From NCBI RefSeq assembly GCF_025790165.1, contig NZ_CP094970.1:1798001-1862000 (forward strand): a DNA stretch of 64,000 nt, given 5' to 3'. The position numbers and the translations under genes are program-made. Numbering within the stretch: the stretch's first letter is position 1; the number at the start of each line of letters is the position of its first letter. Of the stretch, positions 26,014 through 34,418 are shown one piece after another. The stretch comes from Solicola gregarius (GTDB lineage Bacteria; Actinomycetota; Actinomycetes; Propionibacteriales; Nocardioidaceae). Below the pieces are notes generated by a model that did not search any database, had not been told where the DNA came from, and worked only from the letters and a program-made list of their open reading frames with translations.

Positions 26014-27201
26014 TCAGCTCCCGCTGCCATGCTCGTTGTGACTGTCCGGGTCGGCGTTCGAGTCCGGGTCGTTGTCGGGATTCCCATCCTGCGGCGGGTT
26101 GGGAAGATTGTCCGAGTCTGCGGTCTCGCCACCCTCCTCGATGGTGTTGCTCCACACCAGGTGCCCGTCCGGGCCGATGACGACCATGTCGCCGTTTCGT
26201 ACCGCTTCCTCGATGAGGTTGGCGATCTCCTCGTCGCTCGCATCGGGATTCTCCGATGCGATCCGGCGTCCGACCCCGTTGTTGTACAGGTCCATCGCCT
26301 CGCGCAGCGAGTTGTTGCCGGGTATGCCCTCGTGCGCGTTCGTGTAGTCCTCGGTCCAGTCCTCGCCGAACCGGCGCGTCATCAGGGCGTTCCAGTACGC
26401 ATGCCGGAACGCGTCGTTGTGATTGTCGTTCTGGTCCTCGGGCGTGAACCGGTCGTCGGCCGTGGAGAACGCGTCCTCCTTGATGTCCTTCATGTCGAGC
26501 AACGCCAGGATTCCCAGGTTGCCGAGCATCCAGGCCTCGGACGCCGTCACCGTGCCGACGCCGGGGATGTTCACCAGGCCGTCCGGATCATCCTCGACCT
26601 GGTACTCCTTCTCGATGTCTGCGAGGGTGATCGGCCCGCCGGAGAAGATCTTGTTCATTGCGATGACGATCGCGGTGCTGGCGCCGTAGTTGGCGAGCAG
26701 CACGGCGCCGTCGTCGGGTCCCGCGTTCAGAACCCTTGCGACGTCCCCGGCGCCGTCGTCGAGCGCCTTCTCGGCCTTGCCGAACTCGACGCGCAGCTCC
26801 TGCGCGTACTTTCCCTTCGCCTCGGCGACATCGCCGTCGTGCTCCTCGGCCGACCCTCCCATCGGCACGTCGAAGTCGCGCTCCTTCGCCGCCGCCCAGC
26901 GCTCGTTCAGGTCGTCGACGGCGTAGTTGAAGATGTCGACATAGTCCGCGTACAGCTCGATCGCGCCGGAGCACACGTCGGCGCCCTTGGCCGTGGTCAA
27001 TGCATCGCGCTGCGCCGGATCGGTCGGCCCGGCGATCGCGCCGTCGAGCGTCCCGTCGACGGCGTCGGCCGCGCGTTGACGCGGCCCGTCCATGGCGTTC
27101 TTCACGGCGACGAGTGGCTTCGAGGAGTTGCCGACAGTGTCCGCGTTACCGCGGATCGTCGCGCTCGCGACGGGGTACCTCTCGAATGGCGGTCCGGTCA
27201 T
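26014..27201 (-). CDS. DUF6973 domain protein, possible secreted toxin-like protein
   Basis: A 395-residue protein without a signal peptide. Residues 1-200 are helical, with the ELYADYVDIFNYAVDDLNERW segment near 85 reminiscent of WXG100/ESX leader helices. Residues 240-320 form the DUF6973 domain: NHNDAFRHAYWNALMTRRFG, then YTNAHEG and EAMDLYNNGVGRRIA, with conserved His/Asp/Asn. The tail is low-complexity, Asp/Asn/Pro-rich. DUF6973 domains occur at the C terminus of polymorphic toxins and similar secreted proteins; activity is not established. A lipoprotein gene follows at 18 bases. Confidence 0.75.
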   Translation of the reverse strand: MTGPPFERYPVASATIRGNADTVGNSSKPLVAVKNAMDGPRQRAADAVDGTLDGAIAGPTDPAQRDALTTAKGADVCSGAIELYADYVDIFNYAVDDLNERWAAAKERDFDVPMGGSAEEHDGDVAEAKGKYAQELRVEFGKAEKALDDGAGDVARVLNAGPDDGAVLLANYGASTAIVIAMNKIFSGGPITLADIEKEYQVEDDPDGLVNIPGVGTVTASEAWMLGNLGILALLDMKDIKEDAFSTADDRFTPEDQNDNHNDAFRHAYWNALMTRRFGEDWTEDYTNAHEGIPGNNSLREAMDLYNNGVGRRIASENPDASDEEIANLIEEAVRNGDMVVIGPDGHLVWSNTIEEGGETADSDNLPNPPQDGNPDNDPDSNADPDSHNEHGSGS

Positions 27202-27276
27202 GGCGCGACGCTACCCAGAGGTAGGGTCACCGCCCGGCCGACGAACTATCTCACGCGGCCGCGTTATCGTGCAGCC

Positions 27277-27993
27277 ATGCCAGACCGGACTGCCGACTCG
27301 CTGAGCGTCGAGGAGCTTGCCGCACGTGTCGGCATGTCGGTACGTACCGTGCGCTTCTACGCCGGGCGCGGGCTCATCCCGCCACCGCGGCGCGAGGGGC
27401 GCAACGGCTACTACGGTCCCGACCACATCGCGCGCCTCGAGCTCGTACGCGAGCTGCAGGCGCACGGCTTCACCCTGTCGGCGATCGAGGGCTACCTCGA
27501 ACGCGTTCCGGACGACGCGACGCCGCAAGACATCGCGTTGCACCGTACGCTCCTCGCACCGTGGATGCCGGATCTGCCGGAGACCCTCTCTCGTGCAGAG
27601 CTCGTGGAGCGTACGGGCCGCGACCTCGCGGACGGCGACATCGAGATCCTGGTCGCCCTCGGCACGGTCGAACCGACTCCCGACGAGGACGTGTTCCGCG
27701 TGGCGCCCGCGCATCTCGGGCTCGGCGTCCAGATGCTCGACACCGGCATCCCGCTCGACGCGGCCATTGCGGCGCAACACATCTTCACCGAGCATGGCCG
27801 CGCGATCGCCGAGGAGCTCACGACGGTGTTCCGCGAGATCGTCTGGCCGCACTATCGCGAGAGCGGCCAGTCACCCGAGGCGATCCGTAAGCTGATCGAG
27901 CACTACAAGCCGCTCACCGTGCAGGCTCTCGTGATGAGCTATGAGGCCGCGGTGAACGAGACGCAACGAGAGACGGTACGTCGCCGCCGCTGA
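27277..27993 (+). CDS. MerR-family transcriptional regulator
   Basis: A 238-residue regulator. The N-terminal winged helix reads LSVEELAARVGMSVRTVRFY then AGRGLIPPPRREGRNGYYGP at residues 9-50, followed by the MerR coiled region (LVRELQAHGFTLSAIEGYLE). The C-terminal 150 residues are a helical effector domain with no cysteine cluster, so it is not a metal sensor of the usual type. It is divergent from the DUF6973 gene with 75 bases between them, so it may control that gene or itself. Confidence 0.9.
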   Translation: MPDRTADSLSVEELAARVGMSVRTVRFYAGRGLIPPPRREGRNGYYGPDHIARLELVRELQAHGFTLSAIEGYLERVPDDATPQDIALHRTLLAPWMPDLPETLSRAELVERTGRDLADGDIEILVALGTVEPTPDEDVFRVAPAHLGLGVQMLDTGIPLDAAIAAQHIFTEHGRAIAEELTTVFREIVWPHYRESGQSPEAIRKLIEHYKPLTVQALVMSYEAAVNETQRETVRRRR

Positions 27994-28843
27994 ACGGCCG
28001 CTCCACTTCCGCCCCGTGGGCATGACGTTCGGGTGCGACGCGCCGGCGTGTTGCCACTCGAACGTCATGCCCACGGTGGGGGTGGGGTAGGCGCGGGTAC
28101 GGGAGTACGACGGGGTGCGCGAGCCGTCGCACCGGAGCCCACCTGCGTACGGCGTGGTCGGCGACGAGCAACAGGGCGCCCGCGACCGCGGCGTCGAGCC
28201 AGTAGTGGTTACCCGTGCCGACGATCACCAGCAAGGTGACGGTCGGGTGCAGGATCCACAACCACCGCCGCGGTGACCGGCCGGCCCGGATGATCCCGAT
28301 CGCGACGACGACCGCCCACCCGAAGTGCAGGCTGGGCATCGCCGCGAACTGGTTCGCCACGCTGTCGGTCTGCGGCGCCGCGTGGTAGACCGACGGGCCG
28401 TACGCGGCCGCGGTGTCGATGAAGCCGAGGTTGGAGAGCATCCGCGGCGGCGCGAGCGGGAACAAGGTGTGGATCGTCAGCGCCGCGCCGGTCATCAGGA
28501 TCAGCACCGTACGAAGCTGCAGGTAGTGGTGGCGCGAGCGAAGGAACAGCCACACCAGGAACAACCCGGTCAACGGAAAGTGCACGTACGCGTAGAAGGC
28601 GTTCGCGAGTCGCACCAGGAGATCGCTGGACAGCAGGACGTCCTGCACGTGCAGCTCGCTGGGCAGCCGGAGCAGGGACTCCGCGTTGACGACGCGGTCG
28701 GCGTTGTCGAACGCCACGGCATCGGGGTGTGCGATCAGCAGCCGCGCATACTTGTAGACGAGGAACAACCCGACGACGATCACGATCTCCCCGACGACGA
28801 ACCACTGCGTCGGGATCGTCCGAGATGCCCGCGCCTTCAACAT
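27914..28843 (-). CDS. PAP2-family phosphatase / inositolphosphotransferase-like membrane protein
   Basis: A 309-residue protein with about six membrane spans (VVGEIVIVVGLFLVYKYARL, TGLFLVWLFLRS, VLILMTGAALTIHTLF and others). The PAP2-type phosphatase motifs are QFAAMPSLHFGWAVVVAIGI and GNHYWLDAAVAGALLLVAD. It belongs to the PAP2 set found in actinobacterial phospho-lipid enzymes. The true domain ends near residue 260; the remaining frame reads through the family C palindrome at 28014-28076 and 80 bases into the convergent MerR gene, so the last 50 residues are probably a by-product of a lost stop. Confidence 0.85.
   Translation of the reverse strand: MLKARASRTIPTQWFVVGEIVIVVGLFLVYKYARLLIAHPDAVAFDNADRVVNAESLLRLPSELHVQDVLLSSDLLVRLANAFYAYVHFPLTGLFLVWLFLRSRHHYLQLRTVLILMTGAALTIHTLFPLAPPRMLSNLGFIDTAAAYGPSVYHAAPQTDSVANQFAAMPSLHFGWAVVVAIGIIRAGRSPRRWLWILHPTVTLLVIVGTGNHYWLDAAVAGALLLVADHAVRRWAPVRRLAHPVVLPYPRLPHPHRGHDVRVATRRRVAPERHAHGAEVERPFSGGDVPSLVASRSPRPHSSSREPAR
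28014..28076. repeat. Family C palindrome between MerR and PAP2 genes
   Basis: Perfect 18-base arms CCGTGGGCATGACGTTCG (28014-28031) and complement (28059-28076). Between them lies GCGACGCGCCGGCGTGTTGC, a near-palindrome that is the second, nested arm pair. Copies at 38108 and 58834 share this design. It follows the MerR stop and lies within the extended PAP2 reading frame. Confidence 0.85.
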
Positions 28844-28976
28844 CGTTCCCCCTGAACCTGGCTTCCGCGATCACTTCACTCTCGCGAAATCGCCTCGGGA
28901 GCGATATGGGGCTGAGCCCCCCGTTCGACCCTGGACTCAACCCCACGTCACCTCAGGGGTGCCGCGTCAACCGAGT

Positions 28977-29040
28977 CCGCCGAGGTACGTCGTCCTGCCA
29001 TAGCTGGGTGCTCTATTGGCAGGACGCCGTACCTCGGCGG
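28977..29040. repeat. Family A palindrome after the acyl-CoA dehydrogenase operon
   Basis: Twenty-four-base arms (28977-29000 and 29017-29040) with one mismatch, beginning CCGCCGAGGTACG and ending CCTGCCA, around a 16-base loop. It lies 20 bases after the stop of the acyl-CoA dehydrogenase gene and upstream of the PAP2 gene, a typical terminator position. It belongs with the palindromes at 13090, 50580 and 63380. Confidence 0.85.
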
Positions 29041-29060
29041 GTTCTGGGGCTGGTCGCGGG

Positions 29061-30203
29061 TCAGAGGCCCATGGTGCGGCCGATGATCTCCTTCATGATC
29101 TCGGTGGTGCCTCCGTAGATCGTCTGGATGCGCGAGTCGGCGTACGCCTTGGCGATCGGGTACTCCGACATGTAGCCGTAGCCGCCGTGCAGCTGGAGGC
29201 ACTTCGCGGCGACCTTGTTCTGCAGCTCGGTCGTCCACCACTTCGCCATCGCCGCGTCGCTGATCGACAGCGTGCCGGCGTTCAGCTCCTCGATGCAGCG
29301 GTCGACGAACACGCGCGCGATCTGCGTCTCGGTCGCGAGCTCGGCGAGCACGAACCGGGAGTTCTGGAACGACCCGACCGGACGCCCGAACGCCGTGCGC
29401 TCCTTGACGTACGAAAGCGTCATCTCGAGCATGGCCTCGCATGCCGAGGCGGCAACGACCGCGATCGACAGCCGCTCCTGGGGCAGCTTCTCCATCAGAT
29501 AGATGAAGCCGTTCCCCTCCTCACCGAGGAGGTTCTCCTTGGGTACGCGTACGTCGGAGAAGAACAGCTCGGCGGTGTCCTGGGCCTTCATGCCGAGCTT
29601 CTCGAGGTTGCGGCCGCGGTCGAAGCCGTCCATGCCGCGCTCGAGCACGAGCAGCGAGACCCCCTGAGCACCCGCCTCGGGATCGGTCTTGACCGCGACG
29701 ATGACCAGGTCGGCGTTGATGCCGTTGGAGATGAACGTCTTCTGCCCGTTGACGAGGTAGTGGTCGCCGTCGAGCTTCGCCGTGGTTGCGATGTTCTGCA
29801 GGTCGGACCCCGTGCCGGGTTCGGTCATCGCGATCGCGGTGATCGTCTCACCCGAGCAGAACTTCGGCAGCCAGCGCGCCTGCTGCTCGTCGTTCGCATA
29901 GCTGAGCAGATAGCCGGAGACCAGGTCGGTGTGCAGCATGAAGCCGACGCCGCTCGCGTGTGCACGGGTGAGCTCTTCGTCCAGCGCGGCATTGAACCGG
30001 AAATCCGTCACGCCGCCACCGCCGTACTCCTCGGGCATCATGAAGCCGAGCAGTCCCTGCGCGCCGGCCTTCACCCACAGGTCGCGCGGCGTGATGCCGG
30101 CCTCTTCCCATGACGCGTGGTGCGGGCTGACCTCCTTCTCCACGAAGGCCCGGACCGTCTCGCGGAACGCGTCGTGGTCGGCGTCGAACAACTGTCGCTT
30201 CAT
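29061..30203 (-). CDS. Acyl-CoA dehydrogenase
   Basis: A 380-residue FAD enzyme. Signatures include AIAMTEPGTGSDLQNIATTA near residue 130, NGQKTFISNGINADLVIVA near 160, RTAFGRPVGSFQNSRFVLAE near 275, LQLHGGYGYMSEYPIAKAYA near 340 and the C-terminal QTIYGGTTEIMKEIIGRTMG. The last motif has Gly where medium-chain enzymes have the catalytic Glu, as in the long-chain/isovaleryl subgroup, which uses a Glu elsewhere. It starts 13 bases after the CoA-transferase gene, so the pair is co-transcribed behind the 31379-31397 operator. Confidence 0.95.
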   Translation of the reverse strand: MKRQLFDADHDAFRETVRAFVEKEVSPHHASWEEAGITPRDLWVKAGAQGLLGFMMPEEYGGGGVTDFRFNAALDEELTRAHASGVGFMLHTDLVSGYLLSYANDEQQARWLPKFCSGETITAIAMTEPGTGSDLQNIATTAKLDGDHYLVNGQKTFISNGINADLVIVAVKTDPEAGAQGVSLLVLERGMDGFDRGRNLEKLGMKAQDTAELFFSDVRVPKENLLGEEGNGFIYLMEKLPQERLSIAVVAASACEAMLEMTLSYVKERTAFGRPVGSFQNSRFVLAELATETQIARVFVDRCIEELNAGTLSISDAAMAKWWTTELQNKVAAKCLQLHGGYGYMSEYPIAKAYADSRIQTIYGGTTEIMKEIIGRTMGL

Positions 30204-30216
30204 GGCCGGCTCCTGT

Positions 30217-31368
30217 TCATTCGTCGGTTGCCTGTACGGCGACGCCGCGGTCGATGAGTCCGTCGACATCGGCGATGCCCCATGCCTGCAAGGCGTCACG
30301 TGTGTTCGCGCCAACCGGCGCGGGTGGGGTCGAGAGCCCGGCGGGCGTACGCGAGAAGCGTGGTGCGGGTGCCGGCTGGGTGACGCCGTGGTGTTCGAGG
30401 TACGTCTCCCGCTCGGCCAGGTGCGGATGCCGCGGCGCCTCGCTGAGGGGTACGACCGGCGAGACGCATGCGTCGCTGTCGGCGAACAGCTCGGCCCACT
30501 CCGCTTGCGTACGTGCGGCGAAGGTGTCGCCGAGCACCTTGCGCAGGGCGGGCCATTGCGCCGGGTCGTTGCGGTCGGGTGGGTCCTCGAGCCCGAGGCG
30601 CGCGACCAGCTCGGCGTAGAACTGCGGCTCGAGCGCGCCGACCGCCATGTGCCGGCCGTCGGACGTCTCGTACACGTCGTAGAACGGCGCACCGGAGTCG
30701 AGCATGTTGGTGCCGCGCTCGTCGCGCCACGCGCCGGCGCCGGACAACCCGACGAGCATCGTCATCAGGTGTGCGGCGCCGTCGACGATCGCCGCGTCGA
30801 CGACCTGCCCCTTGCCGGACGTACGCGCCTCGAGCAGCGCCGCGAGCACCCCGACGACGAGGTACATGCCGCCACCGCCGAAGTCACCGAGCAGGTTGGC
30901 CGGCAGCTGCGGCGGCCCGCCGGCACGGCCGATTCCGTGCAGCGCTCCGGCGACGGCGATGTAGTCGATGTCGTGGCCGGACCGTTGCGCGAGCGGCCCG
31001 TCCTGGCCCCATCCGGTCATCCGGCCGTACACCAGAGCGGGGTTGCGCTCCAGGCACTCGTCGGGTCCGATACCGAGGCGTTCTGCGACACCCGGGCGGA
31101 AGCCCTCGAGCAGCACGTCGGCCTCGGCGACAAGGTCGAGGACGGTCGCGACGCCGTCGCGATGCTTCAGGTCGAGCGCGACCGAGGGACGGCCGCGGGT
31201 CACCAGGTCATACGCCGGCGCTGTGAAGACAAGGCCACCCCCGGGCCGATCGACGCGAATCACGTCGGCGCCGAGGTCCGCGAGGGTCATTGCGGCGAAC
31301 GGGCCCGGCCCGATGCCCGCGATCTCGACGACGCGTACGCCGTGCAGCGGCCCACTGTGCTCACCCAT
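30217..31368 (-). CDS. CaiB/BaiF family CoA-transferase (alpha-methylacyl-CoA racemase-like)
   Basis: A 383-residue class III CoA-transferase/racemase with LHGVRVVEIAGIGPGPFAAM at the N terminus, LADLGADVIRVDRPGGG near 30 and ADVLLEGFRPGVAERLGIGP near 90. The family includes 2-methylacyl-CoA racemase, needed to handle the R-isomers of methyl-branched chains, and CoA transferases. The start is ATG 31368, 11 bases from the operator at 31379-31397. A dehydrogenase follows directly, matching a methyl-branched acyl-CoA route. Confidence 0.93.
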   Translation of the reverse strand: MGEHSGPLHGVRVVEIAGIGPGPFAAMTLADLGADVIRVDRPGGGLVFTAPAYDLVTRGRPSVALDLKHRDGVATVLDLVAEADVLLEGFRPGVAERLGIGPDECLERNPALVYGRMTGWGQDGPLAQRSGHDIDYIAVAGALHGIGRAGGPPQLPANLLGDFGGGGMYLVVGVLAALLEARTSGKGQVVDAAIVDGAAHLMTMLVGLSGAGAWRDERGTNMLDSGAPFYDVYETSDGRHMAVGALEPQFYAELVARLGLEDPPDRNDPAQWPALRKVLGDTFAARTQAEWAELFADSDACVSPVVPLSEAPRHPHLAERETYLEHHGVTQPAPAPRFSRTPAGLSTPPAPVGANTRDALQAWGIADVDGLIDRGVAVQATDE

Positions 31369-31378
31369 GCCGACAATT

Positions 31379-31397
31379 GTGACAGTTCCGCTGTCAC
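31379..31397. promoter_or_regulatory. GTGACA-N7-TGTCAC operator upstream of CoA-transferase operon
   Basis: Arms GTGACA and TGTCAC are separated by GTTCCGC, identical in arms and spacing to the site upstream of fadA (25353-25371). It ends 11 bases before the CoA-transferase start, so a bound repressor would block its promoter or leader. It suggests coordinated control with fadA/fadB. Confidence 0.7.
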
Positions 31398-31470
31398 GGT
31401 TGTCAAGCGAGTGCCTCCGCGCGTACACCGCATCGCGGATCGAGTACGCGCCGACCGGGACATCCTCGAT

Positions 31471-31489
31471 GTGACAGTGCTAGTGTCCG
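31471..31489. promoter_or_regulatory. Degenerate GTGACA-N7-TGTCCG site upstream of the hydrolase gene
   Basis: GTGACA, seven bases, TGTCCG. The left arm is exact and the right arm matches four of six positions of TGTCAC. It ends six bases before the start codon of the divergent alpha/beta hydrolase. Weaker than the other two sites and may be a half-site. Confidence 0.45.
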
Positions 31490-31495
31490 GATGCC

Positions 31496-32296
31496 ATGAC
31501 CGACCTCGACATCGCGATGACGCGCACCGGTGCCGGTGAGCCCGTCGTACTGCTGCACGGCATCGGACACCGTCGCCAGGCGTGGGACCCGATCATCGAG
31601 CTGCTCGCCACGGACTACGAGGTGATCGCGGTCGACCTCCCGGGCTTCGGCGAGTCACCCGGCCTCCCGCCCGCGCTGACGTACGACATGGCGACGACGA
31701 TCGAGAACTTCGCACAGACCTTCGCCGATCTCGGCCTCGACCGGCCGCACGTCGTCGGCAACTCCCTCGGTGGCGCGATCGCCCTCGAGCTGGGCGCACA
31801 AGACCTGGTCCGGTCGGTCACCGCGCTGTCACCGGGCGGGTTCTGGAAGCCGTACGATCGCAAGCGCGCACTGCTCCTGCTCGGGTCGCTGCGGATGTCG
31901 GCGATGGTCCCCGAGTCGACCCTGCGCCGGATCGCGCACAGCCCCCGACTGCGGGCGCAGGCGATGCGACAGATCGTCGCCCACCCCGAACGCCTCACCG
32001 ACGAGCAGTTCGTGGCGGACGCGCTTTGCATGGCGCGCTCTCCGGGCTACAAACCCACCGCGCGTGCCGCGGCGAAGTACGACTGCCACGCGGTGCCGGT
32101 CGTCCCGACGACGATCGCGTGGGGTACGCGCGACCGCGTACTCCCGCCGCGCCAGGCCGCGATCGCCCGCCGACGGCTGCCCGCAGCGCGACACCTCTCG
32201 CTTCCCGGCTGCGGTCACGTACCGATGATCGACGACCCCGAACTCATCGTGCAGGTGATCCGCCTCGGCGTCTCGCGGCAGGACGCCGCGGCTTAG
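31496..32296 (+). CDS. Alpha/beta fold hydrolase
   Basis: A 266-residue cytoplasmic alpha/beta hydrolase. The oxyanion loop LLHGIGHRRQAWDP is near residue 18, the nucleophile elbow GNSLGGAIALELG near 90, the acid AWGTRDRVLPP near 210 and the histidine GCGHVPMIDDPE near 235. No signal peptide. It is divergent from the CoA-transferase operon, 127 bases between starts, with two GTGACA-type sites in the gap, so it probably belongs to the same regulon; an ester- or thioester-cleaving role in lipid use is likely but not proved. Confidence 0.9.
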   Translation: MTDLDIAMTRTGAGEPVVLLHGIGHRRQAWDPIIELLATDYEVIAVDLPGFGESPGLPPALTYDMATTIENFAQTFADLGLDRPHVVGNSLGGAIALELGAQDLVRSVTALSPGGFWKPYDRKRALLLLGSLRMSAMVPESTLRRIAHSPRLRAQAMRQIVAHPERLTDEQFVADALCMARSPGYKPTARAAAKYDCHAVPVVPTTIAWGTRDRVLPPRQAAIARRRLPAARHLSLPGCGHVPMIDDPELIVQVIRLGVSRQDAAA

Positions 32297-32303
32297 ACCC
32301 CGT

Positions 32304-32666
32304 TCAACCCCGGTTGCGGAGTATGTCGGCGAGAACGACCGCGTGACTGTGGTCGACATCCTTCGTGGCCGTGAGCAGGGTGAGCGTATCGCCGCTCACC
32401 TCCACGAGCAGGCCCTCGATCGCGTCGTCGGCGCTCGCGAGCTCCGCCCGATATCGGGCGGCGAAGTCCTCGAAGCGCGCAGGATCGTGGCCGTACCACA
32501 TGCGAAGCTCCGGCGACGGTGCAACCTCCTTGTTCCAGGAGTCGAAACCGGCCTCGTCCTTGCTCACCCCGCGCGGCCAGAGGCGATCGACCAGCACCCT
32601 CGTGCCGTCGGAGACGGTCGCGTCGTCGTACACGCGCTTGACCTGGATGTTCTCTGGGCCGGCCAT
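32304..32666 (-). CDS. DUF488 family protein
   Basis: A 120-residue protein with the full DUF488 pattern: VKRVYDDATVSDGTRVLVDR at the N terminus, WPRGVSKDEAGFDSWNKEVA and LRMWYGHDPARFEDFAARYR. The family is widespread, uncharacterised, and may bind nucleotides or nucleic acid. The ATG at 32666 is taken because homologues begin with the IQVKRV region a few residues on; a longer frame to 32726 is open. It converges on the hydrolase gene with a gap of seven bases. Confidence 0.88.
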   Translation of the reverse strand: MAGPENIQVKRVYDDATVSDGTRVLVDRLWPRGVSKDEAGFDSWNKEVAPSPELRMWYGHDPARFEDFAARYRAELASADDAIEGLLVEVSGDTLTLLTATKDVDHSHAVVLADILRNRG

Positions 32667-32790
32667 CTCCTGACCGTACGCCCACCGGTGACGCGTGTCA
32701 GAACGACATGACTCGCACGCCGGCACGACCTATGGCGTGGCTCACCGCGGATCATGGACGGTTCGGCCCCGCCATTGCGTTGACGCCGAT

Positions 32791-33858
32791 ATGGAGAGTT
32801 CGCGTACGGCTGACGTCGTGGTGATCGGCGCTGGGCAGGCCGGACTCTCCGCGGCGTACCACCTGCGGCGTCGTGGGCTCGAGCCGTACGAAGGCTTCGT
32901 CGTACTCGACGCCAACGCGCATCCGGGCGGCGCCTGGCAGCATCGCTGGCGTTCGCTGACGATGCGCGATGTGCACGGCGTCGCCGCGCTGCCGGGCACC
33001 GACGCGCCGCATCCCTCCGACGCCGATCGCGCCAACCGGGCCGTGCCTGCATACTTCGCGGACTACGAACGCTCGCTCGCACTTCCGGTGCTGCGGCCCG
33101 TGCGGGTCGGTCGGGTCACCGACGGACCCGGCGCCGCGCTGACCGTCCACACCGACGTCGGCAACTGGGTCGCCCGGGCGATCGTCAACGCCACCGGCAC
33201 GTGGGGTCAGCCGTTCGTCCCGCACTACCCCGGCGCCGACGAGTTCCGCGGACGCCAGCTGCACACCGTCGAGTACGACGGCCCGGGGGAGTTCGCCGGA
33301 CAGCGCGTACTGGTCGTCGGCGGCGGAGCGTCCGCGGTGCAGATCCTTGCCGAGCTCGCGCCGTACGCCGAGACGACCTGGGCCACGCGCCGTCCACCCG
33401 TCTGGCGCGACGGGCCGTTCGGACCGGAGGACGGCCGTGCCGCCGTCGCATTGGTCGAGGAGCGCGTACGCCAGGGGCTGCCACCGCAGAGCGTCGTCAG
33501 CGTCACCGGGCTGATGCTTCGCGAGCAGGAGAAGGACGCGGCCGCGGCCGGCGTGTACGAACGGCTGCCGATGTTCGCCCGGCTCACCACCGACGGCGCG
33601 GTCTGGCCGGACGGTCGTCCGGAGCGCTTCGACGCGGTGCTCTGGGCGACGGGCTTTCGTCCTGACGTCGCACATCTCGCGCCACTGCACCTGCGCGAGC
33701 CGACCGGCGGGATCGCCCTCGACGGCACCGAGGCCGTGCGCGACCCGCGCATCCAGCTCGTCGGATACGGCCCCTCGGCGAGCACCATCGGCGCCAACCG
33801 CGCCGGACGGGTCGCCGCGCGCAACGTACTGCGGAGGCTCGAGCCCGCCGCCGCATGA
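32791..33858 (+). CDS. NAD(P)-binding flavoprotein monooxygenase-like (CzcO family)
   Basis: A 355-residue flavoprotein. VVVIGAGQAGLSAAYHLRRR near residue 8 is the FAD site, HPGGAWQHRWRSL a monooxygenase-type flavin contact, VLVVGGGASAVQILAELAPY near 170 the NADPH site and ATGFRPDVAHLAPL near 285 the conserved ATG-type motif. This group resembles flavin-containing monooxygenases and thioredoxin-reductase-like enzymes. Start at ATG 32791; the upstream 96 bases are open but lack similarity. No operon partner. Confidence 0.88.
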   Translation: MESSRTADVVVIGAGQAGLSAAYHLRRRGLEPYEGFVVLDANAHPGGAWQHRWRSLTMRDVHGVAALPGTDAPHPSDADRANRAVPAYFADYERSLALPVLRPVRVGRVTDGPGAALTVHTDVGNWVARAIVNATGTWGQPFVPHYPGADEFRGRQLHTVEYDGPGEFAGQRVLVVGGGASAVQILAELAPYAETTWATRRPPVWRDGPFGPEDGRAAVALVEERVRQGLPPQSVVSVTGLMLREQEKDAAAAGVYERLPMFARLTTDGAVWPDGRPERFDAVLWATGFRPDVAHLAPLHLREPTGGIALDGTEAVRDPRIQLVGYGPSASTIGANRAGRVAARNVLRRLEPAAA

Positions 33859-33970
33859 TCGGTCGGGGCCGCAGCTCGGCGTTCCCTGTGTCGTCGCAGT
33901 TCCTGCCCCGGTGGGTGCCATGGTCCCGTGGCTGGGCAAGACACCTACCGGCCGACGAGACGGGGCGAGG

Positions 33971-34402
33971 ATGAGGCAAACACAGAGATCGTGGCGGCGC
34001 GTGGTGGCCGCGACGGTGACGATGGCGGCAGCAGCGGCGTGCCTGGCGTCTGGGACCTCGAGTGCCGACGCGGTGGAGCCGGAGGCGATGGCCGCGAACG
34101 ACTACTGCTCGGCCGGCGGGATCACCGACGTCGTCGACCGGACCAACGACGTCTCCGGCGGCGGGTGGATGAACTGTGTCTCCCCGGCCCAGTTCCAACG
34201 CCTCTGGGTCACCCTTTACCGCGATGGTGTCCCGATGGACTCGGCCGTCTGCGAGCGACCGTCGTCGTACGCGTGTGACGCCTACGTGCGCGCGTACGAC
34301 GATGCACCCGGGGCCCAGACCTGGCAGACCGAGGTTCGCGCGGAGTGGCAGAGCGGCATGCCCGGCAATGTCACGGTGTGGACCAACACCCTGCTCCACT
34401 GA
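33971..34402 (+). CDS. Small secreted cysteine-containing protein (paralogue 1)
   Basis: A 143-residue protein with a signal peptide: MRQTQRSWRRVVAATVTMAA, hydrophobic core and a likely cleavage near SSADA. The mature part has four cysteines (YCSAGG, WMNCVSP, AVCERP, YACDAY) and the stretch RLWVTLYRDGVPMDSAVC. No known family. It is followed 16 bases later by a related gene, so the pair is a recent or old duplication. Confidence 0.75.
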   Translation: MRQTQRSWRRVVAATVTMAAAAACLASGTSSADAVEPEAMAANDYCSAGGITDVVDRTNDVSGGGWMNCVSPAQFQRLWVTLYRDGVPMDSAVCERPSSYACDAYVRAYDDAPGAQTWQTEVRAEWQSGMPGNVTVWTNTLLH

Positions 34403-34418
34403 TCGGCAAGGAGACATC

